A DNA stretch of 64,000 nt from Deltaproteobacteria bacterium (GTDB lineage Bacteria; Desulfobacterota; GWC2-55-46), in contig JACRCL010000029.1 of NCBI GenBank assembly GCA_016219015.1, positions 45,721 through 109,720 of the forward strand. The letters are read 5' to 3'. The notes under the pieces were generated by a model. It did no database searches. It was not told where the DNA came from and saw nothing but the letters and a program-made list of their open reading frames with translations. How positions within the stretch are numbered: position 1 is the stretch's first letter; each line of letters begins with the position of its first letter. Position numbers and translations under genes: made by a program. Positions 7,772-17,234 of the stretch are shown piece after piece.

Positions 7772-8144
7772 CGCCTCCACCTCCTTTTTTATCCCTGCTG
7801 AAGAACCGTTTGAACCCCTGCTCGACCCCGAAAATCAGGCTTATTATGGTGATCAAAGGGCTTTTTACATTGTCGATTAGCATGGCCATGAGGTCGGTAA
7901 GCCTTAAGACCACGTCCTTTACGCTCTTTACGACCTCCTCTATGTCCCCGGAGTGCGCCCCCGCCCCCTTTATTATGGAGTTCAGGGTCTCTACCGTCCT
8001 CTTGCTCTCTTCCGTCAGGTCCTCAAATGCCTTTATCGTCTTTTTCAGCTGGAGGAGCGTTGGTATCAATGTTATTACGAGTATAAGAAACGCCAGGGCT
8101 ATGATAAGGATTGCGAACTCATACACCCCAATTGTTATAGTCAT
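7761..8144 (-). CDS. DUF948 family membrane protein
   Basis: 127 residues with one N-terminal transmembrane helix (FAILIIALAFLILVITLIPT), a heptad-rich helical segment (LKKTIKAFEDLTEESKRTVETL) and a second hydrophobic stretch near residue 95. Matches DUF948, a family usually encoded directly beside YtxH proteins, as here. Function unknown. Shine-Dalgarno AGGAGGGG and a clear sigma-70 promoter (8162-8189) lie upstream. Confidence 0.8.
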   Translation of the reverse strand: MTITIGVYEFAILIIALAFLILVITLIPTLLQLKKTIKAFEDLTEESKRTVETLNSIIKGAGAHSGDIEEVVKSVKDVVLRLTDLMAMLIDNVKSPLITIISLIFGVEQGFKRFFSRDKKGGGGDGN

Positions 8145-8161
8145 CCGCCCCTCCTGTCTTC

Positions 8162-8189
8162 AGTATAGCTTGTTATAAAGGTATGTCAA
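8162..8189 (-). promoter_or_regulatory. Sigma-70 promoter of the DUF948-YtxH operon
   Basis: On the minus strand: -35 TTGACA (8189-8184), 16-base spacer, -10 TATACT (8167-8162), then a 17-base gap containing AGGAGGGG before the ATG at 8144. A conventional leadered promoter, useful as a contrast to the leaderless ones elsewhere. Confidence 0.75.
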
Positions 8190-8285
8190 GTATTTAAGAG
8201 GCCTGAAATAACCAAAAAACCTTTAGATATCAATTAGTTATAAGACCAGACTCCTTTCTCACACAAAGTTTATGGTTTCAACCGG

Positions 8286-8449
8286 CCTTGGTTGGAATGC
8301 CTTAGGGGCCGGGGCAGGCGGCGCTCAAGATGGCCGTGAAAAAGACCGTAAGGCGCGCCCCAGACAACGCACCTTAAATGCGTCTCCGGGCAGACTACGG
8401 GATTGAGCGCGGCTACTCCACTTCAAGGGATCGCCAAGACAATTTTTTT
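8286..8449 (+). ncRNA. Candidate rod-shaped structured RNA (6S-like shape)
   Basis: Within a 511-base gene-free stretch, nested complementary segments fold into one long interrupted rod. Pairs are 8286-8290 with 8424-8428, 8293-8296 with 8417-8420, 8321-8328 with 8403-8410 (8 bp perfect), 8346-8350 with 8396-8400, GCCC/GGGC near 8357 and 8388, and 8367-8371 with 8379-8383 closing a CCTTAAA loop. A seven-T run ends it at 8443-8449. A closing stem, a large lopsided bubble and a long apical arm recall 6S RNA, but I do not recognise family sequence and no clear promoter is seen. The rest of 8190-8560 shows nothing else. Confidence 0.35.
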
Positions 8450-8585
8450 CTCCTTTCTTTTTTTTACATAAAGCCCCTGGCTCGTCTCCCCGCGCATAGG
8501 CCCGGCCATTTTTATTATTGGTAGTAAAATGAGCCTCAGCATGGCTTTGATTATATACTAAAAGGCTTCAGGCGGGCAATTTTAC

Positions 8586-8615
8586 TTGACATATATCATA
8601 TAAAAAAGTTATCAT
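8586..8615 (+). promoter_or_regulatory. Promoter of the small exported protein gene
   Basis: TTGACA (8586-8591), 18-base spacer, TATCAT (8610-8615). The predicted transcript start near 8622 lies about 35 bases before the ATG at 8656. The ATG at 8620 would sit at or before the transcript start and is rejected as the start. Confidence 0.6.
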
Positions 8616-8655
8616 ATTTATGGCCTTTTTTTCAAAATTCAGTCCCGGAGACCAG

Positions 8656-9066
8656 ATGCAAATGATGCAAAGGCTCAAGAAGTATCTGGCTGTATTCCTC
8701 GTCTTTTCTTTCCTTTTCTCGTTCTCGGCCAGGGCAGTAATGGCGGAAGACACCATGCAGAGGACCTTGACCGACTCCCTCTACGGCGGCCTCATAGGCG
8801 CGCTCCTCGGCACCGCGGTCCTCCTGCTCACCGACAACCCCGGCGACCATATAGACTATATAGCCACGGGCGCGGGCGTAGGCATACTCGGGGGCGCGGC
8901 CTACGGGATCGCCACAAGCGGGGTCGTGGAGAGGGCGGGGGCCGAGGTGGAGGACGGCAGGGTCACATTCAACATGCCCACGGTAAAGAAGGAAAAGGTA
9001 TTCGATGAGAAGGTAAACAAGGTCGAGGAGATAGAGTCCGTAGACCTTATAAAATTAAATTTCTAA
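8656..9066 (+). CDS. Small exported protein with glycine-zipper helix, unknown function
   Basis: 136 residues from the ATG at 8656, preceded by GGAG. A Sec signal peptide (KKYLAVFLVFSFLFSFSARAVMA) is followed by two glycine-rich hydrophobic segments, LYGGLIGALLGTAVLLL and GAGVGILGGAAYGIA, with GxxxG spacing, then a charged C-terminal tail. Glycine-zipper proteins often sit in the envelope. I recognise no named family. It is an isolated gene with its own promoter and a strong terminator. Confidence 0.7.
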   Translation: MQMMQRLKKYLAVFLVFSFLFSFSARAVMAEDTMQRTLTDSLYGGLIGALLGTAVLLLTDNPGDHIDYIATGAGVGILGGAAYGIATSGVVERAGAEVEDGRVTFNMPTVKKEKVFDEKVNKVEEIESVDLIKLNF

Positions 9067-9088
9067 GCTTAGAGAGTTTTCTATATTG

Positions 9089-9123
9089 CCCGGGGAGCAG
9101 CAAGCCCCCCGGGTTTTTTTTAT
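9089..9123 (+). terminator. Rho-independent terminator
   Basis: GC stem (CCCGGGG with its complement around 9089-9113) followed by eight or more T. It ends the transcript of the small exported protein. Confidence 0.85.
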
Positions 9124-9179
9124 TTAGAGGCACGGAAAAGCAGAGTTTAGGCAAGGTTGGCACGCCCTGAAAATGAAAT

Positions 9180-9218
9180 GGGCCGCACCCATTCCGGGTG
9201 CGGCCCCTCTTTTCTTTT
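9180..9218. terminator. Terminator hairpin between convergent genes
   Basis: GGGCCGCACCC / GGGTGCGGCCC stem (9180-9190 / 9196-9206) with a T-rich tail on the + side. It lies between the exported-protein gene and argC, which converge, and could serve both. Confidence 0.7.
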
Positions 9219-9246
9219 AAATCAAAAATAAGCAAGCGGCCTTCCC

Positions 9247-10281
9247 CTAAACCGCCATCGGCGGGCTCTGCAACCCCGTATCCTCCTTGAGCCCGGCCAT
9301 TATGTTCATGTTCTGTACCGCCTGTCCGGACGCCCCCTTTACGAGGTTGTCTATGGCGGATACGATTATGGCCGTGCCTTTCTTCTCGTCCGCGTAGACG
9401 CCTATGTCGCAATAGTTCGAGCCCCTTACCTGGCTTATGTCCGGGAACCTGCCCGGCGGCATGAGGCGGACGAACTTCTCCTGCCCGTAGAACTCATCGT
9501 AGAGGCCGTGCAGGTCCGCGCCCGACATCATTTTTTTGAGCTTCACGTATGCGGTAGTCAATATCCCGCGCTCTACAGGTATCAGGTGCGGGGTAAAGGT
9601 CACGGATACCCCTGCCCCGGAAAGCAGGCTAAGCTCCTGCTCTATCTCCGGGGTATGCCTGTGGCAGCCTACCTTGTAGGCCTTGAAGCCTGAGGCGACC
9701 TCCACGAAGGACGTATCGAGGTTCGCGCCCCTGCCCGCGCCCGAAACTCCGCTCTTCGAGTCGACGATTATCGAGCTTGTGTCAGCCGCTCCCGCCTTAA
9801 TGAGCGGCGCGAGCGCTAATATCGCGCCGGTGGGGTAGCAGCCGGGGTTTGCCAGAAGCCTCGCGTCCTTTACCTTTGCCCTGTGCAGCTCGGGAAGGCC
9901 GTAGACAGCGTCCTTTAACAGCGCTTCGGATTTATGCTCGCCGTACCATGCCCTGTAGACAGCCGCGTCGTGAATTCTAAAGTCGGCGCTCAAGTCTATC
10001 ACGCGGCAGGATTTGAGCACTTCGGGCACGACCTCCTGGGACGCGCCGTGGGGCAGGGCGCTGAAGACGAAGTCGGCCTTTATGTTCTTGAAGTCTTCAG
10101 GGGCGCTGAACTCGAGCCTGTCGTAAAAGCCGCTCAATGAAGGGAAGACCTCGGAGACCTTTTTCCCCCTGTGCTGCCTCGACGTGGCCTCAATTACGAC
10201 CGTATCCGGGTGCAGTGAGAGGAGCCGCAACAGCTCAAGGCCAGTGTAGCCGCTTCCGCCAAGGATCGCCGTCTTTAACAT
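9247..10281 (-). CDS. argC: N-acetyl-gamma-glutamyl-phosphate reductase
   Basis: 344 residues. Third step of arginine biosynthesis: NADPH reduction of N-acetylglutamyl phosphate to the semialdehyde. It begins with the dinucleotide-binding motif GGSGYTGLELLRLL and holds the active-site cysteine in ANPGCYPTGAILAL. VSGAGRG and HRHTPEIEQEL are further family marks. Start set at the ATG 10281 behind GAGG; an upstream extension to 10326 would be translated from repeat B and is rejected. No other arg genes are nearby; it lies downstream of rplM-rpsI on the same strand, separated by a terminator. Confidence 0.95.
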   Translation of the reverse strand: MLKTAILGGSGYTGLELLRLLSLHPDTVVIEATSRQHRGKKVSEVFPSLSGFYDRLEFSAPEDFKNIKADFVFSALPHGASQEVVPEVLKSCRVIDLSADFRIHDAAVYRAWYGEHKSEALLKDAVYGLPELHRAKVKDARLLANPGCYPTGAILALAPLIKAGAADTSSIIVDSKSGVSGAGRGANLDTSFVEVASGFKAYKVGCHRHTPEIEQELSLLSGAGVSVTFTPHLIPVERGILTTAYVKLKKMMSGADLHGLYDEFYGQEKFVRLMPPGRFPDISQVRGSNYCDIGVYADEKKGTAIIVSAIDNLVKGASGQAVQNMNIMAGLKEDTGLQSPPMAV

Positions 10282-10303
10282 CGCGTACCTCGATTTAAGG
10301 TTT

Positions 10304-10395
10304 TTGAACACACATAGCGAGCGCATGAACGAGCGAATCGAAATCGCAAAATTTTCGTGTCAAGATTCCCCGCGGCTTGCCGCGGGGAGCTTCAA
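10304..10395. repeat. Repeat family B, copy 1
   Basis: Begins TTGAACACACATAGCGAGCG and ends with a CCCCGCGGCTTGCCGCGGGG hairpin plus CTTCAA. It contains an extra inner segment with AGCGAATCGAAATCG, also seen in the copy at 51122-51237. Located just upstream of argC. Confidence 0.75.
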
Positions 10396-10403
10396 GACCG
10401 CAA

Positions 10404-10437
10404 TAAAAAAGGGGAAGGCCGAAGGGCCTTCCCCTGA
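10404..10437 (-). terminator. Terminator of rplM-rpsI
   Basis: Perfect stem GGGGAAGGCC / GGCCTTCCCC (10411-10420 / 10425-10434) followed on the minus strand by a T run (10410-10404). It separates rpsI from argC. Confidence 0.85.
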
Positions 10438-10458
10438 ATAAAAAGGCAACCCAAAGGA

Positions 10459-10848
10459 TTACCTCTTTGAGAACTGGAAACGCTTCCTCGCGCCCTTCTG
10501 TCCGTACTTCTTCCTTTCCTTCATCCTCGGGTCCCTCGTAAGGAGGCCCGCTTTCTTGAGCACGCCCCGCAGAGTCGAATCGGACGATACCAGGGCCCTG
10601 GCGATCCCGTGCCTTACCGCGCCTGCCTGCCCGCTCTCGCCGCCGCCCGCCACGTTAGCGACGATATTGAACTTGCCCGCGGTGTTGGTTAACTCGAGGG
10701 GCTGCTTTACTATCCCCTTCAGTGTCTCGCGGCTGAAGAACTCGGCCATCGCCTTTTCGTTCACCGTTATGTCGCCGGCGCCGGGAAGGAGCCTTACCCG
10801 AGCAACCGATGTCTTGCGCCTGCCTACTGCGCTGAATACGTCCGCCAT
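10459..10848 (-). CDS. rpsI: 30S ribosomal protein S9
   Basis: 129 residues, the usual length. It shows the S9 N-terminus [17 protein letters not shown] and the basic C-terminus [17 protein letters not shown] ending in the KR that reaches the P-site tRNA. It follows rplM with an 80-base gap, the universal L13-S9 order. The gap contains a short hairpin (AGGCTGC...GCAGC at about 10879-10897) reminiscent of family A ends. Confidence 0.97.
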   Translation of the reverse strand: MADVFSAVGRRKTSVARVRLLPGAGDITVNEKAMAEFFSRETLKGIVKQPLELTNTAGKFNIVANVAGGGESGQAGAVRHGIARALVSSDSTLRGVLKKAGLLTRDPRMKERKKYGQKGARKRFQFSKR

Positions 10849-10928
10849 TTGATATTACCCCCGTTAAAATTCTTTAGCAGGCTGCTTTTTGAGCAGCGCT
10901 CTTTGAATTTTGAGTTTTCGGTATCCTG

Positions 10929-11360
10929 TTAGATTCTTTCGAGCCCCACCGGTACTTGCGCCTGGTGCGGGTGGGAACTGCCTGTATATACCTTCAATTT
11001 CTTGAACATGTCCCTGCCGAGCGGGCCTTTGGGGAGCATCCCCCATACCGCCTTCTTCAAGACCTCTTCGGGCCTCTCTTCGAGGAGCTTGCCCAGGGGC
11101 ATGGCCTTCAAGCCATCGGGGTACATGGTGTGGTGGTAATAGAACTTGCCGGTCATCTTATTGCCGGTCACGTGGACCTTCTCGGCGTTTATGATTACCA
11201 CGAAATCGCCCGTGTCTATCGAGGGGGTGAAGTCCGGCTTGTGCTTGCCCCTTAATATCGCGGCTACCCGGGAAGCGAGCCTCCCGAGGGTCTTTCCCTT
11301 GGCATCAACAAGATACCACTTCTTGGCGTTTGTGTCCTTTTTCGGAAGATATGTCTTCAT
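10929..11360 (-). CDS. rplM: 50S ribosomal protein L13
   Basis: 143 residues. It starts [20 protein letters not shown] and has the family core [18 protein letters not shown] and [11 protein letters not shown]. The ATG at 11360 gives the standard N-terminus; an in-frame start at 11378 adds six atypical residues. It is first in the L13-S9 operon, driven by the promoter at 11395-11422. Confidence 0.97.
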   Translation of the reverse strand: MKTYLPKKDTNAKKWYLVDAKGKTLGRLASRVAAILRGKHKPDFTPSIDTGDFVVIINAEKVHVTGNKMTGKFYYHHTMYPDGLKAMPLGKLLEERPEEVLKKAVWGMLPKGPLGRDMFKKLKVYTGSSHPHQAQVPVGLERI

Positions 11361-11394
11361 TTTAGCTTGCCCCAACATTAATTTGAATTCTCAA

Positions 11395-11422
11395 ATTTAA
11401 ATGATTTCAAAGGTTTTGTCAA
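11395..11422 (-). promoter_or_regulatory. Sigma-70 promoter of rplM-rpsI
   Basis: Minus strand TTGACA (11422-11417), 16-base spacer, TTAAAT (11400-11395), giving a leader of about 28 bases before the rplM ATG. Confidence 0.7.
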
Positions 11423-11466
11423 GGAGTTTTTAAAATGGGCTTAAAAAGGCTTTTCAAGGGGAATAA

Positions 11467-13569
<2,103 letters not shown>

Positions 13570-13599
13570 AGAGATAACTTATTTCCCGCCCTTTCTAAC

Positions 13600-13718
13600 T
13601 GGCTGCTGAAAAAGTCCGTCTGCTGCGTTGGCATCAAAGCTCGTCACTGCGACTACGGAGTACGGTTAATTCTTTGGCTACTCGATGCCTTGCATCTGGA
13701 GCTTTTTGAGCAGCCTGT
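13600..13718. repeat. Repeat family A, complete copy
   Basis: About 119 bases with imperfect terminal inverted repeats GGCTGCTGAAAAAGTCC at the left and GAGCTTTTTGAGCAGCCTG at the right. Lies 30 bases after ligA. Confidence 0.8.
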
Positions 13719-13725
13719 ATAATTA

Positions 13726-13850
13726 AGCAGGTTTGCTGAAAAAGTCCATCTGCTTTGTTGGCATCGTCGCGCACAGCGTACGGAGAGCATGCCTCATTCC
13801 TCGCTTCCCTATTTCAATGGGGCCTCGCATATTGAATCGTCGTTGGAGCG
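13726..13850. repeat. Repeat family A, truncated copy
   Basis: Left end GCAGGTTTGCTGAAAAAGTCC and the internal CATCTGCTTTGTTGGCATCG are present. The right terminal repeat is missing, and family C sequence follows directly. Confidence 0.65.
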
Positions 13851-14070
13851 CGTGAGCCGAAGCCCCGAGCGGACGCGAATGGGAAGAATCTAAGTGTGTG
13901 GACAAATCAGCAGGTTACGAGATTCTTCGGTCGCTCCTCCCTGCAGAATGACAGGGAAACATAATTAATCTTAGCCGGTCATCCTGAGCGCAGCGAAGGA
14001 TCTGATCTCAGGGATGATGAGGACAACAGGTTACGAGATTCTTCGTCGCCTTCGGCTCCTCAGAATGACG
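13851..14070. repeat. Repeat family C, two adjacent copies
   Basis: One degenerate copy (about 13851-13952, ending GAGATTCTTCGG...CAGAATGACA) and one full copy (13977-14069, GTCATCCTGAGCGCAGCGAAG ... CTTCGGCTCCTCAGAATGAC). Together with the two A copies they fill the 568-base space between ligA and the HTH gene; no gene is visible there. Confidence 0.7.
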
Positions 14071-14137
14071 GCTTTTAGGGTTTTTCAGATAAGGCCGCCT
14101 GCGCGCAGCTGTGCCCCGGTTTGATTCGTTCGTCCCG

Positions 14138-14551
14138 TCAAGCGCTTCCCCTGTAAAAAGCGTCTATGCTCGTTTTTACCGCGGGTGCCGAGAATTTATC
14201 CGGGTTCCTCAGCACCCGCAGCAGCTTTCCCACATAGATTATCTCTTCAGGGTCCAAAACTGCCAGTCCGATCTCCTCTTTCCTGATCCCTTCGGCCTCT
14301 ACCATCGCGATGGTGCAGATATTCCCGGATCTCAGTTCTATCGCGTCACACTGCCCGCTTATGAGCCAATCGATGGACGTCTTGTAGATCGAGGCGAACC
14401 TGAATACCCACTCGGCGGGCATTTCCCCCTTTCTCTTGAAATTAGAGAGAGCCTGCGGCGTCACCCCGAGTTTTTTAGCTAATTGTGAGCTGGATTTAAG
14501 GCTCCCCTTCTTCAGCATCCTTTTTACCAACTGATCGTAGTCCAATTTCAT
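14138..14551 (-). CDS. Phage CI-type helix-turn-helix regulator without peptidase domain
   Basis: 137 residues. The first 65 form a CI-repressor HTH (SSSQLAKKLGVTPQALSNFKRKG) followed by the family YKTSIDWLISG segment. The C-terminal half (LAVLDPEEIIYVGKLLRVLRNPDKF) is not an S24 peptidase and I do not recognise it. Divergent from the S24 regulator at 14654 across 102 bases. The gene uses a normal Shine-Dalgarno (GGAG). It is likely a DNA-binding regulator of phage or mobile-element origin. Confidence 0.7.
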   Translation of the reverse strand: MKLDYDQLVKRMLKKGSLKSSSQLAKKLGVTPQALSNFKRKGEMPAEWVFRFASIYKTSIDWLISGQCDAIELRSGNICTIAMVEAEGIRKEEIGLAVLDPEEIIYVGKLLRVLRNPDKFSAPAVKTSIDAFYRGSA

Positions 14552-14615
14552 GAGTTAGCTCCTACTGAATTATTGACGACCGGTGATTAACAATGCTAAC
14601 ATATTGATGAAAGTT

Positions 14616-14636
14616 ATTTACCATTTTGCGTAAAAT
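14616..14636. promoter_or_regulatory. Candidate operator between divergent repressors
   Basis: An imperfect inverted repeat, ATTTAC (14616-14621) and GTAAAAT (14630-14636), sits just upstream of the S24 regulator. A second pair, GTTAGC near 14555 and GCTAAC near 14595, spans the intergenic centre. Position suggests binding sites for one or both repressors; this is inference. Confidence 0.3.
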
Positions 14637-14653
14637 ATGTCAAGAGAAATTAT

Positions 14654-15346
14654 ATGGGTGATTTAAAAAAAACCACTTTGGGTGAAAGGATACGCCATAT
14701 CCGCGAATCCCTCCTGAAGCTGAATCAGGGCGAATTTGCTAAGAATTTAGGCTTTTCAAGGGTTGCGACCATTAGCGATTACGAGAAGGATAAAAGGACG
14801 CCCGATATTGCCGTATTGCGTAAAATAGCGACAATAGGTCATGTAACGCTCGAATGGCTCCTTACAGGCGAAGGCAAAATTTCCATCTACGATATCTCGG
14901 AGCCCGTCCTTCGGCCGTTGAAGGACCCGGCCGCAGTCTATTCTCAGGACTTTACGGAGGTCAAGGTATATGATATGGCCGCTGTAGAAGGGCCGGGCAG
15001 GTTCCCCGGGGCGGAACCCGTCAGATCCATCCTCGTCCCGCGGAAAGATTATGAAAGAGGCTCCATAGCATTGAGGGTAAGGGGCAACGGCATGAGCCCC
15101 ACCATCTCGGACGGGGCTATAGCCGGTATCGATGTCAGCAACAAGAGGCCGGTAAGCGGAGAGATATACGCCGTCTGGCTGGACTTCGAGGGGGTTACCA
15201 TCAAGAGGTTGTTCGTCTATCCGGACAGGGTCGTCTTGAAGCCCGATAACCCGGCCTTTCCGGAGACGGCTATTTTCGTGACCAAAAATCCGGATGAAGA
15301 GTTCATCATAGGGAAGGTGGCCTGGGTCTATCAGAGTTTTGCTTAG
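14654..15346 (+). CDS. XRE-family repressor with S24/LexA-like peptidase domain
   Basis: 230 residues. N-terminal HTH (LNQGEFAKNLGFSRVATISDYEKDKRTPD) with the CI-like VTLEWLLTGEG continuation, then an S24 fold. The Ser/Lys dyad is visible: Ser148 in GNGMSPTISDG and Lys184 in VTIKRLF. The usual Ala-Gly or Cys-Gly self-cleavage bond is not evident in the linker (AAVEGPGRFPG), so autocleavage is uncertain. It should be a repressor of a prophage-like lysogeny switch, but no structural phage genes are near. Confidence 0.8.
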   Translation: MGDLKKTTLGERIRHIRESLLKLNQGEFAKNLGFSRVATISDYEKDKRTPDIAVLRKIATIGHVTLEWLLTGEGKISIYDISEPVLRPLKDPAAVYSQDFTEVKVYDMAAVEGPGRFPGAEPVRSILVPRKDYERGSIALRVRGNGMSPTISDGAIAGIDVSNKRPVSGEIYAVWLDFEGVTIKRLFVYPDRVVLKPDNPAFPETAIFVTKNPDEEFIIGKVAWVYQSFA

Positions 15347-15444
15347 CCTCTACTGACCCCGCTGTTCCTGATGTGCTTCTATCACAAAATGAAATATGAA
15401 TGAAGAGATGCCCGGACAGGGATTGATCCCGGCTTGCCGTCAGC

Positions 15445-15627
15445 ATGGGCCGGTACGGCGCATGGGCGCTTATAGGGCTTCTCGCCGTTATCTACGCGGC
15501 CCAGTTCACAGGCGCGGTCCCTCCCAATGATATCGCCGTGGCGCTTACCGGGCTTTCACAGTGGGTATTCGTAATTTTCGGTTTCCGGGTAGACAGGGAC
15601 CGGCGGGTTGTGGGAGGGCAGCCGTAG
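15445..15627 (+). CDS. Small membrane protein, hypothetical
   Basis: 60 residues with two short hydrophobic segments (YGAWALIGLLAVIYAAQ and VALTGLSQWVFVIFGF) and a charged tail. It follows the S24 regulator by about 100 bases on the same strand. It may be a leftover of the same mobile element (holin-like size), but there is no family signature and no strong ribosome-binding site. Confidence 0.35.
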   Translation: MGRYGAWALIGLLAVIYAAQFTGAVPPNDIAVALTGLSQWVFVIFGFRVDRDRRVVGGQP

Positions 15628-15641
15628 ATATTCTATCCGTC

Positions 15642-16118
15642 TTACTTGAAAAACCCTTCCTTGTCATAAACGAGCGGGGCTGAGCCTTCTTTTACGACGC
15701 CGCCGTCAACCACCTCGCCAATGAAGAGCGTATGGTCTCCGGCGTCGTGGGAGGAGACGACCCTGCAGTCCATCCACGCTATGCAGTCCTTCAATATTGG
15801 CGAGCCCGTGGCCTTCACGTCGTAATCCATTCCCGCGAACTTGTCGGTCTTCCTCCCGGTCTTCAACCCGAAGTGCTTCCCGGTCTGTATATGCTCGGGG
15901 CCGAGCACGTTCACCGCGAATACCCCGGAGTCTTTTATCATGTCGTGGGAGAACCGTGTCTTGCCTATCGACACCGTTATGAGCGGCGGGTCGAAAGACG
16001 CCCTCGACACCCACGCGGCGGTCATGGCGTTGACCCTGTCGCCCAATTTCGTGCTGATTACGAAGACGCCGTTCAGGATATACTTCTGCGCGTGCGAGAC
16101 CTCGGGCTTTACGGACAT
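15642..16118 (-). CDS. Flavin reductase family protein
   Basis: 158 residues of the FMN-binding split-barrel type (Flavin_Reduct). It has the typical opening NGVFVISTKLGDRVNAMTAAW, then SFDPPLITVSIGKTRFSHDMIKDSGVFAVNVL and the closing HTLFIGEVVD. Such proteins bind FMN and supply reduced flavin or act as NAD(P)H:flavin oxidoreductases; the partner is unknown. Good Shine-Dalgarno AGAAGGAGA. A family A repeat lies immediately upstream. Confidence 0.85.
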   Translation of the reverse strand: MSVKPEVSHAQKYILNGVFVISTKLGDRVNAMTAAWVSRASFDPPLITVSIGKTRFSHDMIKDSGVFAVNVLGPEHIQTGKHFGLKTGRKTDKFAGMDYDVKATGSPILKDCIAWMDCRVVSSHDAGDHTLFIGEVVDGGVVKEGSAPLVYDKEGFFK

Positions 16119-16132
16119 AGACTCTCCTTCTT

Positions 16133-16317
16133 TAACAGGCTGCTGAAAAAATCCTCAAAATCGTCATCCAGAGAATACAGCAGCGGCAAAGATGAGGCCG
16201 CTCAAAAAGCTCCAGATGCGAGGCCCTATCGAATAGGGGAGCGAGGAATGAGACGTACTCTCCTTGCGTTGTGACAAGACGAAGACAACAAAGCAGATGG
16301 ACTTTTTGAGCAGCCTG
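16133..16317. repeat. Repeat family A, compound copy touching a stop codon
   Basis: Left end AACAGGCTGCTGAAAAAATCC at 16133, an inner GGCCGCTCAAAAAGCTCC near 16198, and right end GGACTTTTTGAGCAGCCTG at 16317. Read on the minus strand, the DUF3047 stop TAG (16320-16318) is followed without a gap by CAGGCTGCTCAAAAAG. Confidence 0.8.
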
Positions 16318-17076
16318 CTAATCCGCCCTCTTCTTCAGCACTATCCCTGAGTAATACGCAACCGCCTTTTCCTTCGTGTTGTCGGTATCGGTCATGAGGA
16401 CTATGCCGGTTATCTTCGGCGGCGCGCTCTTGAAGAGCCTCCTGTAGTCCTCGTAGATATCCCGCTCCTCCCTTACCCATCTGCCCACCAGCTCTTCCCC
16501 GCTCTCTACCGCCACCATCATGACCGTTTCGGTATAGGGGTTCGGGACGGATGCGTCCTTTTTTAGCTTGTTCGCCCAGATGTAGTTTATCGCGTTGCCG
16601 GGCGGCTCCATGCCGAAGGCGGCGCGCGCAAGCCTCCGCTTGATCCTCTCGAAGTACGTCGCCTTCGCGGGCTCGTACTCGAACGTCACATAGACGCGGG
16701 CCGCGTAGTCGTCGCCCTCCTTGAGCGCCTCGTTCCCGTTCTTGAGCACGCCTTCCACCTTCCAGCTCCATGACAATACCGGGTACTTGGTAAGGTCCTC
16801 GTCCATATTGCCAAGCTCCCTGTAAAGGGCGGAGGCGGCCTCGACGCTGACGGCCTTCACGCAGAAGTTCTCTCCGTCCTTCTCCACCCTGTATTCCGTG
16901 TGCCTCGGCTTTCTCGGGAAGTCGAGCTCTTTCCATCCCTTGGGCAGGCCGTCGCGGATTTCGGAAAAGTCCCCGAGCACTATCTCTTCCGCCGCGGGCA
17001 GCTTTGAGTATGCAGTTACGGAGGCGAGCAAGAGGGCGGAGAACAGGAGTGTTATGATATATCGGGTGGTCTTCAT
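16318..17076 (-). CDS. DUF3047 domain-containing exported protein
   Basis: 252 residues with an N-terminal signal sequence (YIITLLFSALLLASVTAYS). The DUF3047 body follows: FSEIRDGLPKGWKELDF, VLSWSWKVEGVL, DDYAARVYVTFEY, NAINYIWANK and GIVLMTDTDNTKEKAVAYYSGI. Predicted to be a periplasmic beta-rich, possibly carbohydrate-binding protein; function is unproven. The ATG at 17076 is preferred over a GTG three codons upstream. The stop codon is fused to a family A repeat. Confidence 0.85.
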   Translation of the reverse strand: MKTTRYIITLLFSALLLASVTAYSKLPAAEEIVLGDFSEIRDGLPKGWKELDFPRKPRHTEYRVEKDGENFCVKAVSVEAASALYRELGNMDEDLTKYPVLSWSWKVEGVLKNGNEALKEGDDYAARVYVTFEYEPAKATYFERIKRRLARAAFGMEPPGNAINYIWANKLKKDASVPNPYTETVMMVAVESGEELVGRWVREERDIYEDYRRLFKSAPPKITGIVLMTDTDNTKEKAVAYYSGIVLKKRAD

Positions 17077-17121
17077 TTGGGCCACGGGCTCCGTTTGAGT
17101 AAGCGGAAAAACTTTTTTAGC

Positions 17122-17156
17122 GTGTCATCCTGAGCGCAGCGAAGGATCTCAGAAGA
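17122..17156. repeat. Repeat family C, half copy
   Basis: GTCATCCTGAGCGCAGCGAAG followed by GATCTCAG, without the complementary half. Lies between DUF3047 and ykuK. Confidence 0.55.
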
Positions 17157-17234
17157 TAAAAAAACCAGTTAGAGTATTACAGAAAAAATCGAATGGTTCA
17201 AGCGAGCTTTAAGGGGGTTGATATTTTTGGAAGA

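Noticed and set aside
8286..8449. Cobalamin, SAM or molybdenum-cofactor riboswitch
   Set aside because: The conserved cores of these riboswitches are not present, and no matching pathway gene follows.
8620..8655. Upstream ATG for the small exported protein
   Set aside because: It would sit at or before the predicted transcript start and lacks a ribosome-binding site, while the ATG at 8656 has GGAG and begins a clean signal peptide.
10864..11046. 60-codon open frame between rplM and rpsI
   Set aside because: Out-of-frame shadow of the rplM 3' end plus spacer.
13600..14070. Possible CRISPR array because of clustered repeats
   Set aside because: Repeats differ from one another, have no regular unit/spacer size, and no cas genes are present. 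They are dispersed palindromic families.
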